64,000 bases of DNA from Plasmodium malariae (lineage: Eukaryota > Apicomplexa > Aconoidasida > Haemosporida > Plasmodiidae): NCBI RefSeq assembly GCF_900090045.1, contig NC_041786.1, positions 2,412,501-2,476,500 on the forward strand, in the 5' to 3' direction. The translations under genes and the position numbers were made by a program. Every line of letters begins with the position of its first letter. The first letter of the stretch is position 1. The notes beneath the pieces are model-generated. The model did no database searches. It saw only the letters and a program-made list of their open reading frames with translations, and was not told the origin of the DNA. Shown here piece after piece: positions 11,064-21,237 of the stretch.

Positions 11064-12525
11064 TTATATTTATAATTTTTTTTTTTTTTCCATTCATGTA
11101 TGTATTATACGATTTGAAAAGTACCAACGTATCGCATACGCATTTTTTTGCGTTATTTAATAATAAAAAAAAAAGAAAAAAGAAATACGGACTTTTTTTT
11201 AAACATTCGAAGCTATGAATTTTCATTTTGTCATATTACGTATTATTTTACTTCAACGTACACAATTGTATTACACGGTTATTCGTATTTTTTTTTTTTT
11301 TTTTTTTGGACATTATTTCTTTTTATGTCTTATAATGGACAATTTTTGGATGTATAATTTATGTCCAGAAAAGAAAAAAAAAAAAAAAAAATGATCCCTA
11401 TTTTGTTGAACATATTAAGAACGCCCTTTTTTTTTTATTTATGGTATTGCATAATGTTGCATTTTTCAAAAAGCATACCAATGTTTTATGCATCTTGTTA
11501 ATGGGAAAAACAAATCATTTACACATTTTTAAAGCGAGTTATGTTTTATAACATTCTCTACATTATGAATAATATTTTATGATAATATGAAAATTGATAC
11601 TTGTATGTATGTAAGTAGAACGTGTTACATTTTTGCAAAAATAATAAATGGGGAAATGTCCGGGCTTTATTTTCAAGAAAAGTGCACACGGATATCACAG
11701 ATGTATATGTTGTTAACTGCGTGTTAATATTTTTGAGTTATTATCTGTGCTTCATTAATTATACATCATTAATGGTAAAAAATGAAATTTAAATTATTAC
11801 ATGTGCACTTTGCTGAAAAGTGTGCTGACTGCCTAAGGCATATCTTACGCATAAATGAATAAGCAAAAAAAATGTGCAAGATGAATATATGAATAGCTCC
11901 ACATGTATGCATCATGATGTATGTATATGCCATTTTTAAAAATAAAAAATAATTAACACATTTTGAATTATTTAAGAACGTAAGAAACATAACACTAAAT
12001 AAATAGTGCGCGATGTGTTGTTATTCTTTCACATGACTTCTAAAATGCGCAAAAAGGGTCTTTACACATGCATACGTTTATCGCGATATTGCTTGGAGAT
12101 TTGCACACATATATACTTAAGTACGTACATATATAAATACGTGCATCTATGCATACTTATATATACATGTGTACGTATATATATGTATGTATATGTATGT
12201 ACATAAATATATGTGCGTATGCATTTTCCCCTTTACATTTGAGTTCATATGGTCTCAATCAAAATCAACGTTTGAAACAAATACCCTTGCTTGAAAAGTA
12301 CAACTCATATGGACAATACAACTCGTTTGCAATAATTCCTGAGCCGTTCTACTGACACTTTTAGAGTGATTTTGGCTAGCATACTAACAAAAGAATTTGT
12401 TTTCAATAAATATGCGAGCATTAAATGAAGAATGCCAAAACATTTTTTACAAGCAATGACGTATTCACATATGTAACGATATTAAATGGAGCATAATGAG
12501 CAACTCGTATTTTGGGTATATCGCA
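10489..12525. other. 2-kb intergenic region
   Basis: Mostly poly(A)/poly(T), (TA)n near 11030 and CATA/GTAT tracts. A short frame MSYNGQFLD followed by a GTATAA donor occurs at 11327-11353, and a non-repetitive, relatively GC-rich stretch at 12238-12355 reads ...LLEKYNSYGQYNSFAIIPE... to a stop at 12355. Together they could be exons of a small plus-strand gene, but I could not join them, and the 12.3-kb island also reads plausibly on the minus strand. Confidence 0.4.
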
Positions 12526-13968
12526 TCAATCCCACACTGTGTGGTAATCCCCTTCACGATCGATTCTCTTATATGTGTGAGAGCCAAAGTAATCCCTCTG
12601 TGCCTGTACCAAATTTAAGGGTAAATCCTTCGAAGTGATCATTTGGAAATATGCTAGACTAGCTGAGATTGCAGGGATAGGAATGGAACACATGGTAGAG
12701 ATATGAACAACTTTTTTTAAAGAAGGTAATTTGTTTTTCATTTCTTCAGCAAATTCGTCATCTAAAAATAATAATTCTAAGCTGTTATTATTTTTATATG
12801 CCTTAGTTATACGATCTAAAAAAACTGCTCTAATGATACAACCACCTCTCCATATTCTAGAAATTTCACCTAAATCTAAATTCCACTTCATTTCACGCGA
12901 GACTTGTCTTAATAGGAATAAACCTTGTGTGTAGGAGATTATCTTACAACAGTATAAGGCGTTTAGTAAGTCATTTTCAAAATTGTTCATTAGGTCATTA
13001 CTATTTAAGTTATTATCTCCATTTAAATTATTTACCTTCGATGCAGTGCTAAAATATGTATCTGCTTTTGTTCTTAATTCTTTGAATGCACTTATATTAC
13101 GAGAATCAAGAGCAGCACATATGGTTGGACAAGGTATACCTCTTTCAATGGATTCAAGCATAGTCCATTTTCCCGTTCCTTTCGCTCCTGCAATATCTAA
13201 AATTACATCTACTAAATAGTTATCTGTTAAGTTATCTTTTTTATTAAGAATTTTGGAGGTTATTTCTATTAAATATGAATTTAAAATACCTTCATTCCAT
13301 TTTTTAAAAACGTCTGATGATTTTTTATTATCATATTTTAAAATATGTTTCATAAGATAATAACTCTCAGATATTAATTGCATATCCCCATACTCAATAC
13401 CATTATGTATCATCTTGACATAATTTCCTGATGATCCGGGTCCTATATAAGTAACACAAGGGGAGGTTCCTACTTTTGCTGAACATTTTTCTAAAATATC
13501 CTGAACACAGTCATATGCATATTTTGAACCACCTGGCATAAAAGAACAACCATATCTTGCTCCTGCTTCACCTCCACTAACACCCATAGCTAAATATTCT
13601 ACTTGTTTTTCTGTACATAATTTTATTCTTCTCTCTGAATTTAAATACCATTCATTTCCACCATCAATAATTATATCCCCCTTCTCAAAAAAGTTCAAAA
13701 TATTTTTTATATTTTCATCCACTGCTGGTCCTGCTTTTATTAATAATATAATTTTTTTGGGTTTTTTTAAACTATTTACCAATTCTTCTAATGTTTTGTA
13801 TCCATAAATAACTAAATTTTCTTCCTTTGCCCTTTTCAAAGTTACTTCCGTCCTTGCGTATGTTCTATTGTACACCCCTATTTTGAATCCTTTGCTCGCT
13901 ATATTCAGACTCAGGTTCTGACCCATCACGGCTAACCCCACCAGCCCAATGTCGCACACACCCGCCAT
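12526..13968 (-). CDS. 6PGD: 6-phosphogluconate dehydrogenase, decarboxylating
   Basis: Third enzyme of the oxidative pentose phosphate pathway: 6-phosphogluconate + NADP+ gives ribulose 5-phosphate, CO2 and NADPH, in the cytosol. 480 residues from the ATG at 13968, the usual length for the family. Visible motifs are the N-terminal Rossmann fingerprint GLVGLAVMGQNLSLN, IIIDGGNEWY, the substrate loop GVSGGEAGARYGCSFMPGG, KMIHNGIEYGDMQ with the catalytic Lys, DIAGAKGTGKWT, and the C-terminal AQRDYFGSHTYKR. The frame stays open a further 75 codons upstream, but that part is a (TA)n/(GTA)n-derived Tyr/Ile tail and is rejected; the chosen Met directly precedes the conserved beta strand. Enzymes for the first two steps are encoded at 49722. 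It supplies NADPH for glutathione and thioredoxin redox defence and ribose for nucleotides (family knowledge). Confidence 0.95.
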   Translation of the reverse strand: MAGVCDIGLVGLAVMGQNLSLNIASKGFKIGVYNRTYARTEVTLKRAKEENLVIYGYKTLEELVNSLKKPKKIILLIKAGPAVDENIKNILNFFEKGDIIIDGGNEWYLNSERRIKLCTEKQVEYLAMGVSGGEAGARYGCSFMPGGSKYAYDCVQDILEKCSAKVGTSPCVTYIGPGSSGNYVKMIHNGIEYGDMQLISESYYLMKHILKYDNKKSSDVFKKWNEGILNSYLIEITSKILNKKDNLTDNYLVDVILDIAGAKGTGKWTMLESIERGIPCPTICAALDSRNISAFKELRTKADTYFSTASKVNNLNGDNNLNSNDLMNNFENDLLNALYCCKIISYTQGLFLLRQVSREMKWNLDLGEISRIWRGGCIIRAVFLDRITKAYKNNNSLELLFLDDEFAEEMKNKLPSLKKVVHISTMCSIPIPAISASLAYFQMITSKDLPLNLVQAQRDYFGSHTYKRIDREGDYHTVWD

Positions 13969-13995
13969 TTGGTACCAAAAAGGGGTCAAGAATGG

Positions 13996-14029
<34 letters not shown>

Positions 14030-14859
14030 GCGCGTGAGGGAACAGCTAAATGTGTACGTATAGCTGCGTATGTACGTACACAAATGTATGCACGTATAGC
14101 TTTATTTGTATATATAACTATATGCGTAAACGCCGAACGTTTGCGAATATTTGGGAAATATCGGAACAAGCGCTTTTCAATCTCCACGTGCAAGTGAAGT
14201 TGATAAAAATCAAGGAAAACAATATCTTCTTACAATAAAGTATATACGGGGAATATCTATGCTAATTTATGTGTTAATATAGCATATATGTTCCTGTGAA
14301 AAAGCTTATAATTTTATGTGCTTAGATCTACTCCTTAATATAGGAAAAAAGATCCAGATGGTCCCTTTGCACGTGCCCCTATATACATGTACGCATACTT
14401 ATATGAATATACGTAAATACGAATATTTCACATGTATGAGCTTGCACATATTTACATATATATATGTGTATATGCGTATATATTTGTACGTATGCTGAAA
14501 AACTTGTGCATAGGGAACTATCGCAGTTCTATTTTCATATACGGGGAGTTATATCTTCCTCATTACTGCTGCTTCTATATTTGAGCGGGGAAAAAAAAAA
14601 AAAATATATATATATATATACTTCAACTGTCAGCAATTTTTTACCAATAGTAGCTTCAATACTTTTAATTAAAAAATTTTGTTAATTAATTTTGAATTAT
14701 ATAGAATTCATTAAAATGTATCTTTCCTTCTACTTTTTTTTTTTTTTTTTTTTTTTTGTAATATCGAAGGTGATCTACAAGTAAATATTTTTAACTGCCG
14801 CGATTTGGAGTAAAATATTTTTCTCAACAAAATTAATTGCACGTATTTATTACATGAAG

Positions 14860-15080
14860 TGCTCGATGTCAGGTTTATCTATTATTTTAATGGCCTTTCA
14901 GCATTAAGTCCTTGTTTAGTATTGATTTTAGCTGCTGTTTAGCATTAATTTTAGTGCTCTTTCAGCAGGGCTTTTAAAAATACCTGCACTGATAAACCTT
15001 GGTAATACTATTATTGCGTGCTCAGAAATACGCCCATTAAAACGTTTAATCAAACATATAAAAGTGCATATTGAACTATG
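14860..15080. other. GC-elevated island with long-range inverted repeat, possible structured RNA
   Basis: Within very AT-rich intergenic DNA, this stretch is visibly richer in G and C. AGGTTTATC (14871-14879) is complementary to GATAAACCT (14991-14999), and an inner hairpin GCAGG/CCTGC closes at about 14966-14988. The interior has two degenerate copies of CTAAAATnAATnCTAAACA (minus strand). A CTGA box lies just inside the 3' arm, but no convincing C box is present, so a C/D snoRNA cannot be claimed. No open frame of note. Confidence 0.35.
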
Positions 15081-15191
15081 CACGTAATAGTGCATTTGAC
15101 TCGTTTCATATCAATATTATTTTAAGCCTAGCTTATGTTGGAGATTATAGTGCATATGTATGAATGTATGTATTGTATGAATGTATGTATT

Positions 15192-15365
15192 GTATGTATG
15201 TATGTATGTATGTATGTATGTATGTATGTATGTATGTATGTATGTATGTATGTATGTATGTATGTATGTATGTATGTATGTATGTATGTATGTATGTATG
15301 TATGTATTTTTGTATGTATGTATTTATGTATGTATGTATGTATGTATTTATGTATGTATGTATGT
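15192..15365. repeat. (ATGT)n tetranucleotide microsatellite
   Basis: More than 40 units with a few ATTT/TTTG interruptions at the 3' end. It is open in three frames as Met-Tyr-Val-Cys repeats, which explains several spurious open frames. Confidence 0.9.
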
Positions 15366-16442
15366 ACTTAAATATGCACTAACGTATATTTGTATGCAAC
15401 TATATATGTTAGCAAGTTTACTTGTATGTTCACTTCTCATCTTAGGGAGTTTTTAAAAGAGGACATATAATTATCATGAGCATATGATAATAACATAGGA
15501 AAATACTCGAATTTTTTTGCTTTATATTTGCAAACATAAAATAAAAAAATGTATAGAAAGGGGAAAAACATAGGGTATTTTATGTGTACCAATTACCAAT
15601 ATTTTCTTTTGTATCCATATATATTTTTATTTTTTTTTTTATAATATTTTATCATAATGACTCCCCACAGCCACATGTATAATACAACCTTACTGTGCAC
15701 ATGAATTTATAGAAGCGTAAATATATTCATGTATATATGTACATATATACCCATAATATACGTTTGCACAATAGTCTAGTCGAAGTACCCATTTTACGAA
15801 GAAGCAAATCATTGCTTACCATCTACACGTAAAAATAGAAAAGGGGCTCATTTCGTTTATTTTTTATGTATTAACATATTAGTATGTACATTTTGTTTTT
15901 GCAATAGAAAAAGTAAAGATCATAGATGAAGTTTTATGTGCTTTGAATGTATATGTAAAAAGAGAGGGGACAAGAAAAAAAAAAAAAAAAAAAAAATTTA
16001 TTAGATAAGATTAAAAATGTATCAGAGGAAAATAATCCAATAGTAAGGTAAGAGGTAAGGAGGTTATAACTGCAAAAGTGTAGTGCATGTAAAAACTAGT
16101 TTTTAAAAAGGGATAAGTATCAAAAACAAATATGTGTATACGTATATATACAATGCATATATACATAAAAGCTGATGCACATTATATAAGACTTCACTGA
16201 GCTCACCGTTAAGGATGTATGAACGAATTATACCTTTTTTATTTTTTTATCGTATATGATACATACACACATATACATTTGTGCGTGCCCATTATACGTG
16301 CATAAATAGTTAAATACATATATGTATACAGGTGAATATGAGCTACGCACACTTAATAATGAAATTGTTACAGGAAAATAAGAAGGTCATTTATTACACC
16401 AATTTTTATTTTTCGTATGGTATTTTTTTATAACAAATTTAT

Positions 16443-17147
16443 ATGATGTTAAAAGTTATGACTCTGATCAGAAAAGATATTTTTTTAAGGAATAATTGTG
16501 ATATATTAGCGGACTGCAATAAGATAAAGAAATGTGGAACCACATGTTCAATGGGCTTAGCAAAAGTAAGTAGTAACACATTTAAATGGTATACAACCTT
16601 GTCAGATGAAGCAGTAAAAGCGATAACAAATTTGAAGGATGTGGTGAAAAAACAAGATAAAAAAAAAAAAAATATTACAAGAGAGACTCTTAAAAATTGT
16701 CAAGGTCATAAAAGAAGATATAAATTATTTGGGGATAGAGAAGAATTTCATAATATAGATAGAGATAAGAATAACTTAATAATAGAACCAACTGATTCCT
16801 TTCGAGCTGTTATTACAACATCGAAAAATAATGTACATATTCAAGTTATAAACAAAAGTAAAAATTACAAAACCATATTTGGTTCCTTTGCTGGTAATGT
16901 TGGATTTACAAAATCATTACAGCAAAGTGAAAGATGTGCTTATAGGATTGGAGAAAATATAGCTAAAAAATGTAGAAGACTTGGAATTTTTTCAATTGAT
17001 ATAAAATTTAGAAGAATTATGAGAGTTGAAACTGTTTTACAAGCAATGTATGCTAATAACTTAAATATTACTCAGATTATACATGAACCTAGATTACCAA
17101 AATGTGGATTAAATTCATCCAAGCCAAGGAAAAGAAGACGTGTTTAA
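16443..17147 (+). CDS. ribosomal protein uS11, probably mitochondrial
   Basis: 234 residues. The C-terminal half (from about residue 115) is a uS11 domain: TDSFRAVITTSKNNVHIQVI, the glycine-containing GSFAGNVGFTKS, ERCAYRIGENIAKKCRRLGI, and the typical basic ending ITQIIHEPRLPKCGLNSSKP followed by RKRRRV, matching the PPKRRRV tail of bacterial and organellar S11, which binds 16S-type rRNA near the mRNA exit. The first 100 or so residues are a basic, Lys/Arg-rich extension that fits an organelle-targeting and linker region. Since Plasmodium apicoplast rps11 is, to my knowledge, encoded in the plastid genome, a nuclear copy with this extension is more likely mitochondrial. The start is the first ATG in the frame; MTL six codons later is an alternative. 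Single exon, convergent with ISCU. Confidence 0.85.
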   Translation: MMLKVMTLIRKDIFLRNNCDILADCNKIKKCGTTCSMGLAKVSSNTFKWYTTLSDEAVKAITNLKDVVKKQDKKKKNITRETLKNCQGHKRRYKLFGDREEFHNIDRDKNNLIIEPTDSFRAVITTSKNNVHIQVINKSKNYKTIFGSFAGNVGFTKSLQQSERCAYRIGENIAKKCRRLGIFSIDIKFRRIMRVETVLQAMYANNLNITQIIHEPRLPKCGLNSSKPRKRRRV

Positions 17148-18176
17148 AGGTAATGGGGTATTTTTTATCAGCCAGGACATGCATCACCCGCGAGTGCGCA
17201 TGTGTACATATATATACGCACATATTTGTGCATAACCATTTTGCGTTTGTTTTTATTGATATACCTACGAAGAACTATTTCATCATTTATTATGCTGCTC
17301 AGCCAGGAACTTATTATAATGAAATATATATTCAAAAGTAGAGCAAAATTATACTGTTTCTTTTTCCTTTTTTTCTTCTTTTAAATGTATTATAAGTTCC
17401 TGCTAATTTTTTTTAAAAGTCACTCTAGCCTCGTTGTTTTTTACAATTTTGCTGTCAAAAATTTATGATACACATGTTTTAAATTTTTAAAAAAGTTTTT
17501 TGAATATTAATTTTATAAAGTCTTACTTTTTAAACGTCTTATTAAAATATTATATGCATAAAAAAAATGATAAAAAATGACGTAAAAGGAGGTATACGTA
17601 AAAATATATATATATATATATATGTATATATATCTGCTTTTACATATGTATGTATAGTTGCAAATATTTTTTATATGTTGTACATAAAAAAGTAGTTAAA
17701 TAAAAAAAATGCCCCTTAATGACTTATTTGTTGTAGGGGCATTTCCAAGAAACAAACAGCAATATGTAGAATTCCTACAATAATGACCAAATAACCAATA
17801 AATATTTGACACATCGCTTTCAATTTGTCGAATTAAATAGAAAAAGGAAAAAACATACTATTACACATATTTTGTACTGTTAATATATGGTATTTATTTT
17901 AATATAATTTTATATTTCCTTCTCATTTAAAAATGTAGGAAATTGAGGAATGTATTTTTTAAGTGTGAAATAATATAAGGTCATAACATTGGGATATCAT
18001 ATTAAAAAAAAGCTAAATATGTAATGAAAAAAAAAAAAAGAAAAAAAAAAAAGCGTGTTATTTTGTTAACAATATCTAGCTGCCTACGTGTGCAAAAATT
18101 AAATATAGTTGTAATACGATTTAGACCCTGTCATATAAAAAAAAAAAAATATATGTTCCTTAAATATATTTATATA
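17148..18176. other. convergent 3' gap between uS11 and ISCU
   Basis: AT-rich spacer with poly(A) tracts near 18025-18052 and no open frame worth calling. It holds two 3' UTRs. Confidence 0.6.
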
Positions 18177-18662
18177 TCAGCTTATTACTTTTTCTCTGTA
18201 ATTTTTAATAGCATGTTTTATTGCATCTTCAGCTAATAAGCTACAGTGGATTTTGACAGGTGGTAAACTCAAGTGGGAGGCTATATCATTATTTTTAATT
18301 TTTAAGGCTTCGTCAATCGTTTTTCCTTTTATTAATTCTGTTGCATATGAACTACTAGCAATAGCCGAGCCACAACCAAATGCCATAAAACGCGCGTCTT
18401 TGATTACATTGTCTTCAATTTTTAATTGCAATTTTATAACGTCTCCACAGGATGCCTTCCCAACTATGGATGTACCGATATTCTTTTCATTTTTGTCAAA
18501 AGAACCAACATTTCTTGGTTTATGGAAATGATCTTTTACATTATCACTATATCCCCGTGTATTTACGTAACAACAGTTATTCGTACTATTTGCATTTAAA
18601 AACCTTCCATATAATGATCCCCCATTCCTTTTACAAAACAAAGAAAAAATTTTACTGCTCAT
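18177..18662 (-). CDS. ISCU: iron-sulfur cluster assembly scaffold ISCU, mitochondrial
   Basis: Scaffold on which the cysteine desulfurase complex (NFS1-ISD11) builds [2Fe-2S] clusters in the mitochondrial matrix. 161 residues from the ATG at 18662 (MSSKIFSLFCKRNGG...), with a basic, Ser/Asn-rich presequence of about 40 residues ahead of the conserved body. The three cluster-binding cysteines are present in SIVGKASCGDVI, MAFGCGSAIASSSYATELIK and VKIHCSLLAEDAI; LPPVK, the recognition site for the Hsp70 (HscA/SSQ1-type) chaperone, precedes the third. The frame extends another 31 codons upstream, but the start chosen gives a good targeting peptide and avoids a (TA)n-rich segment. Family length is 130-165 residues, so the gene looks complete. 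Confidence is high for the family and good for the compartment. Confidence 0.94.
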   Translation of the reverse strand: MSSKIFSLFCKRNGGSLYGRFLNANSTNNCCYVNTRGYSDNVKDHFHKPRNVGSFDKNEKNIGTSIVGKASCGDVIKLQLKIEDNVIKDARFMAFGCGSAIASSSYATELIKGKTIDEALKIKNNDIASHLSLPPVKIHCSLLAEDAIKHAIKNYREKVIS

Positions 18663-21237
18663 TTTTTTATAACTTGTAATGTAAATATACGTGTTAAAGC
18701 AGCAAAATAGCAAAAGTTTCCATTCATCTGCATTAATTTGTATTAACGTATGCACGTATTTATATATATATACATGGGTATATAAAGTATATAAAGTATA
18801 TATTTATATGTACAAAACTATGCTACATATATTTTAAAATGTAAACTAAGTAGCTTTCACTTAATACGGTAAAAAATTCACATACACCTGAACTGTTAAG
18901 TTTTTTTTTTTTTTTTTTTGCTTCTTGTTAACGTAAAAAATATGAACATTTCATAAATAAACAAAATAATCACAAAAAAAAAAAAAAAAAAAGGTACGAA
19001 TATTAAAAAAAAATAAATTTGCGGTAAAACGTTATAAATTTACGCTTTTAAATGTTTGAAGTAAAACAAAAAATAATTAAAAGTAAAATATATTTTAATT
19101 GTAATATGAGTGATAATTTGATAAAAAAAAAATTTAAATGCAAATGAATGAATGTTGCATTGCATAGAATATTGTATATATATATATATATATATATAAT
19201 GAAAACCAAATTTTTTGGTAACTATAACGTTTTTTATATTTATTTTTGTACGGAAAAAATGAAAAATAAATTAACAAAGTCAATTGGATGCTTCAGAAAA
19301 TTTGTACATAAATGATGTAGTAAAAACAATTGTACGTACAACATAAATGTTAGTATGTTTTGTACCAGTATTATATGCGTATATTTATTATATATATGCA
19401 TAAAAAAATATAATAAACATGGTATAATGTAAAATGGAGTGAGCCAGTAGCGCTTAATAATCAATTGTCAATTAAATTAAATTAAATTTCTTGAAAAATT
19501 ATATAAAAAAATATATTATTGAAATATATATTAATTAAACACGTCAAAATCTTTTTGGTTTTATAAAATGATCCAACAAAATTAAGTAAAATTGTTATAA
19601 AATTTTATGCCATAGCACGATACGGGGGTATATAATATAATAACATCATTATTTATAGTAAAAAAAAAACAAAAACAAAAATTTTCACTTTTTTTCTGAA
19701 AATTAATAATGCTGTGAGAGCATTTAAATATGCATATGGACATATATATATATATACATGCAAGGACACTAATTTTTTTTTTTTTTTTTTTTTTGTCTAA
19801 AAATATTGTATATTTTTTTAAAAAAGGGTTTTGCTTTTTGCTTTTATTTACGTAACGAATATTTTCTCTTAAATTTTTCCTGAACAGTTAATGTTAAAGG
19901 AAAGAAAGAATTGATATTTGAATAAAAATATATAGAGAAAAAATGTTTATAAAAATAAGAACGAAAATTTTGGTCTTTCATGATCACCTTTTTTATTTCC
20001 TCTTAGTTTTGCATTTATATATATCTATTGTTTTAAAAATACAATGAACTTTTTTATATAAAGTTTTGCGAGCTGCTGCTTCTGTTTTCTTTTCGCTTAT
20101 ATGTGTAATGGTTTGTGATATGACCAATAAAACCATATCAAAAATATCAGCTTTTTTATTATGCGTTTCATTTTTTTTCTATTTAGCAATATTATTCTTT
20201 TAACACTTTGTGTGTTTTTACTTGCAAATTGGGGAATTAAAATACAAATTTTTCTTGTACAATTTTATTACTTTTTTTTTTTTTTTTTCATAGCATGTGC
20301 ATTTTATGCATTTATTAATGTTGTATCACGATGTGTCAAATTATGGCATTTTTTACCACTTGTTTTTTTTCCACACGCCAAAAAAGAAATGGCCAAGAAA
20401 AAAAGAAAATTTCCCACACATGTACAAAAAATAATAAAATATTACTTTTTCATTTTTGTTTTAAAAATATTGTTTTCCAAAAGGAGTGCATTTATACTAT
20501 TAGTTCGTTTCGTCCTCCACCCCAGTGTTCATTATATAAACAATATGCCTCTTCGAAAATGGAAGAAAAAATATATATTCGCTTAAAAATATTGCTTAAA
20601 TGGTATTGTGCACCTTAAATATATCAGTTGTTTGCATGCACGCTATATAAGCTTTTAAAAGAAAGGTATGACATACAAAAAAAATGTCTTCTAAAAAAAT
20701 ATATACGTGTAAACGTGTATATGGTACATTTATGCATATGAATAATGGAATATTTTCCATGCAGTTTCTGCGTAATATGGCACCTACCGTTATAATTTAT
20801 AAAGCCACACAGGGGTATAATCGCACACAAGTATAAATAACAAATGTTGTAAATATACGCATAAATTGTATTTCTGGGTGTATTGAATAAACGTATACGT
20901 ATATATATAACACAAACATGTACATAGACGCATTTCTAGTAAAGACACACTACACCTACTTCCTTTTATACTTTCTCACTTTGGAACATAAAAATAAAAA
21001 AAAATAAAAAAAAAAATCAAAGCTATATGCATATATATATATATATATACTATTATATAAGTCGAATGAAAAAAAAAAAAATTCTTAAATGTACAGATAT
21101 ATATATATATACTACATATGTCGATTTAAAAAAAAATAAAAAAAAAAATAATAAAAACTATAATGTGCACAAATATAAATCGATAAAAAAAAATATACAA
21201 AATGGGAAATCAGATGGCCGAAAAAGACAATGGTGAA
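18663..21237. other. 2.6-kb gap between ISCU and aminopeptidase P
   Basis: Poly(A)/(T) and (TA)n tracts. A plus-strand frame at 20161-20586 (141 residues) is Phe/Ile-rich and probably spurious. On the minus strand, three coding-like pieces in 20500-20920 join with consistent phases at GT..AG borders (ends 20788; 20690-20614; 20550-20500) into a peptide ending ...MNTGVEDETN. This is reported as a finding rather than called. Confidence 0.4.

Larger units (their letters stand above)
13969..16442. other. divergent promoter region between 6PGD and uS11
   Basis: No protein gene seen. It contains (TA)n at 13998-14022, a long (ATGT)n array (15192-15365) and a GC-richer island at about 14860-15080 with inverted repeats, described separately. 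Both neighbouring genes are transcribed outwards, so the region should hold two promoters. Confidence 0.55.

Noticed and set aside
13969..14193. 75-residue N-terminal extension of 6PGD
   Set aside because: Read through (TA)n and GTAC-rich DNA; the family starts at the Met just before the NADP-binding strand.
15135..15456. Long open frames of Met-Tyr-Val-Cys repeats
   Set aside because: They are the three frames of the (ATGT)n microsatellite; no flanking coding sequence.
20161..20586. 141-residue plus-strand hydrophobic frame
   Set aside because: Phe/Ile/Leu-rich because of T-runs; the opposite strand has better coding-like pieces; no homology recognised.
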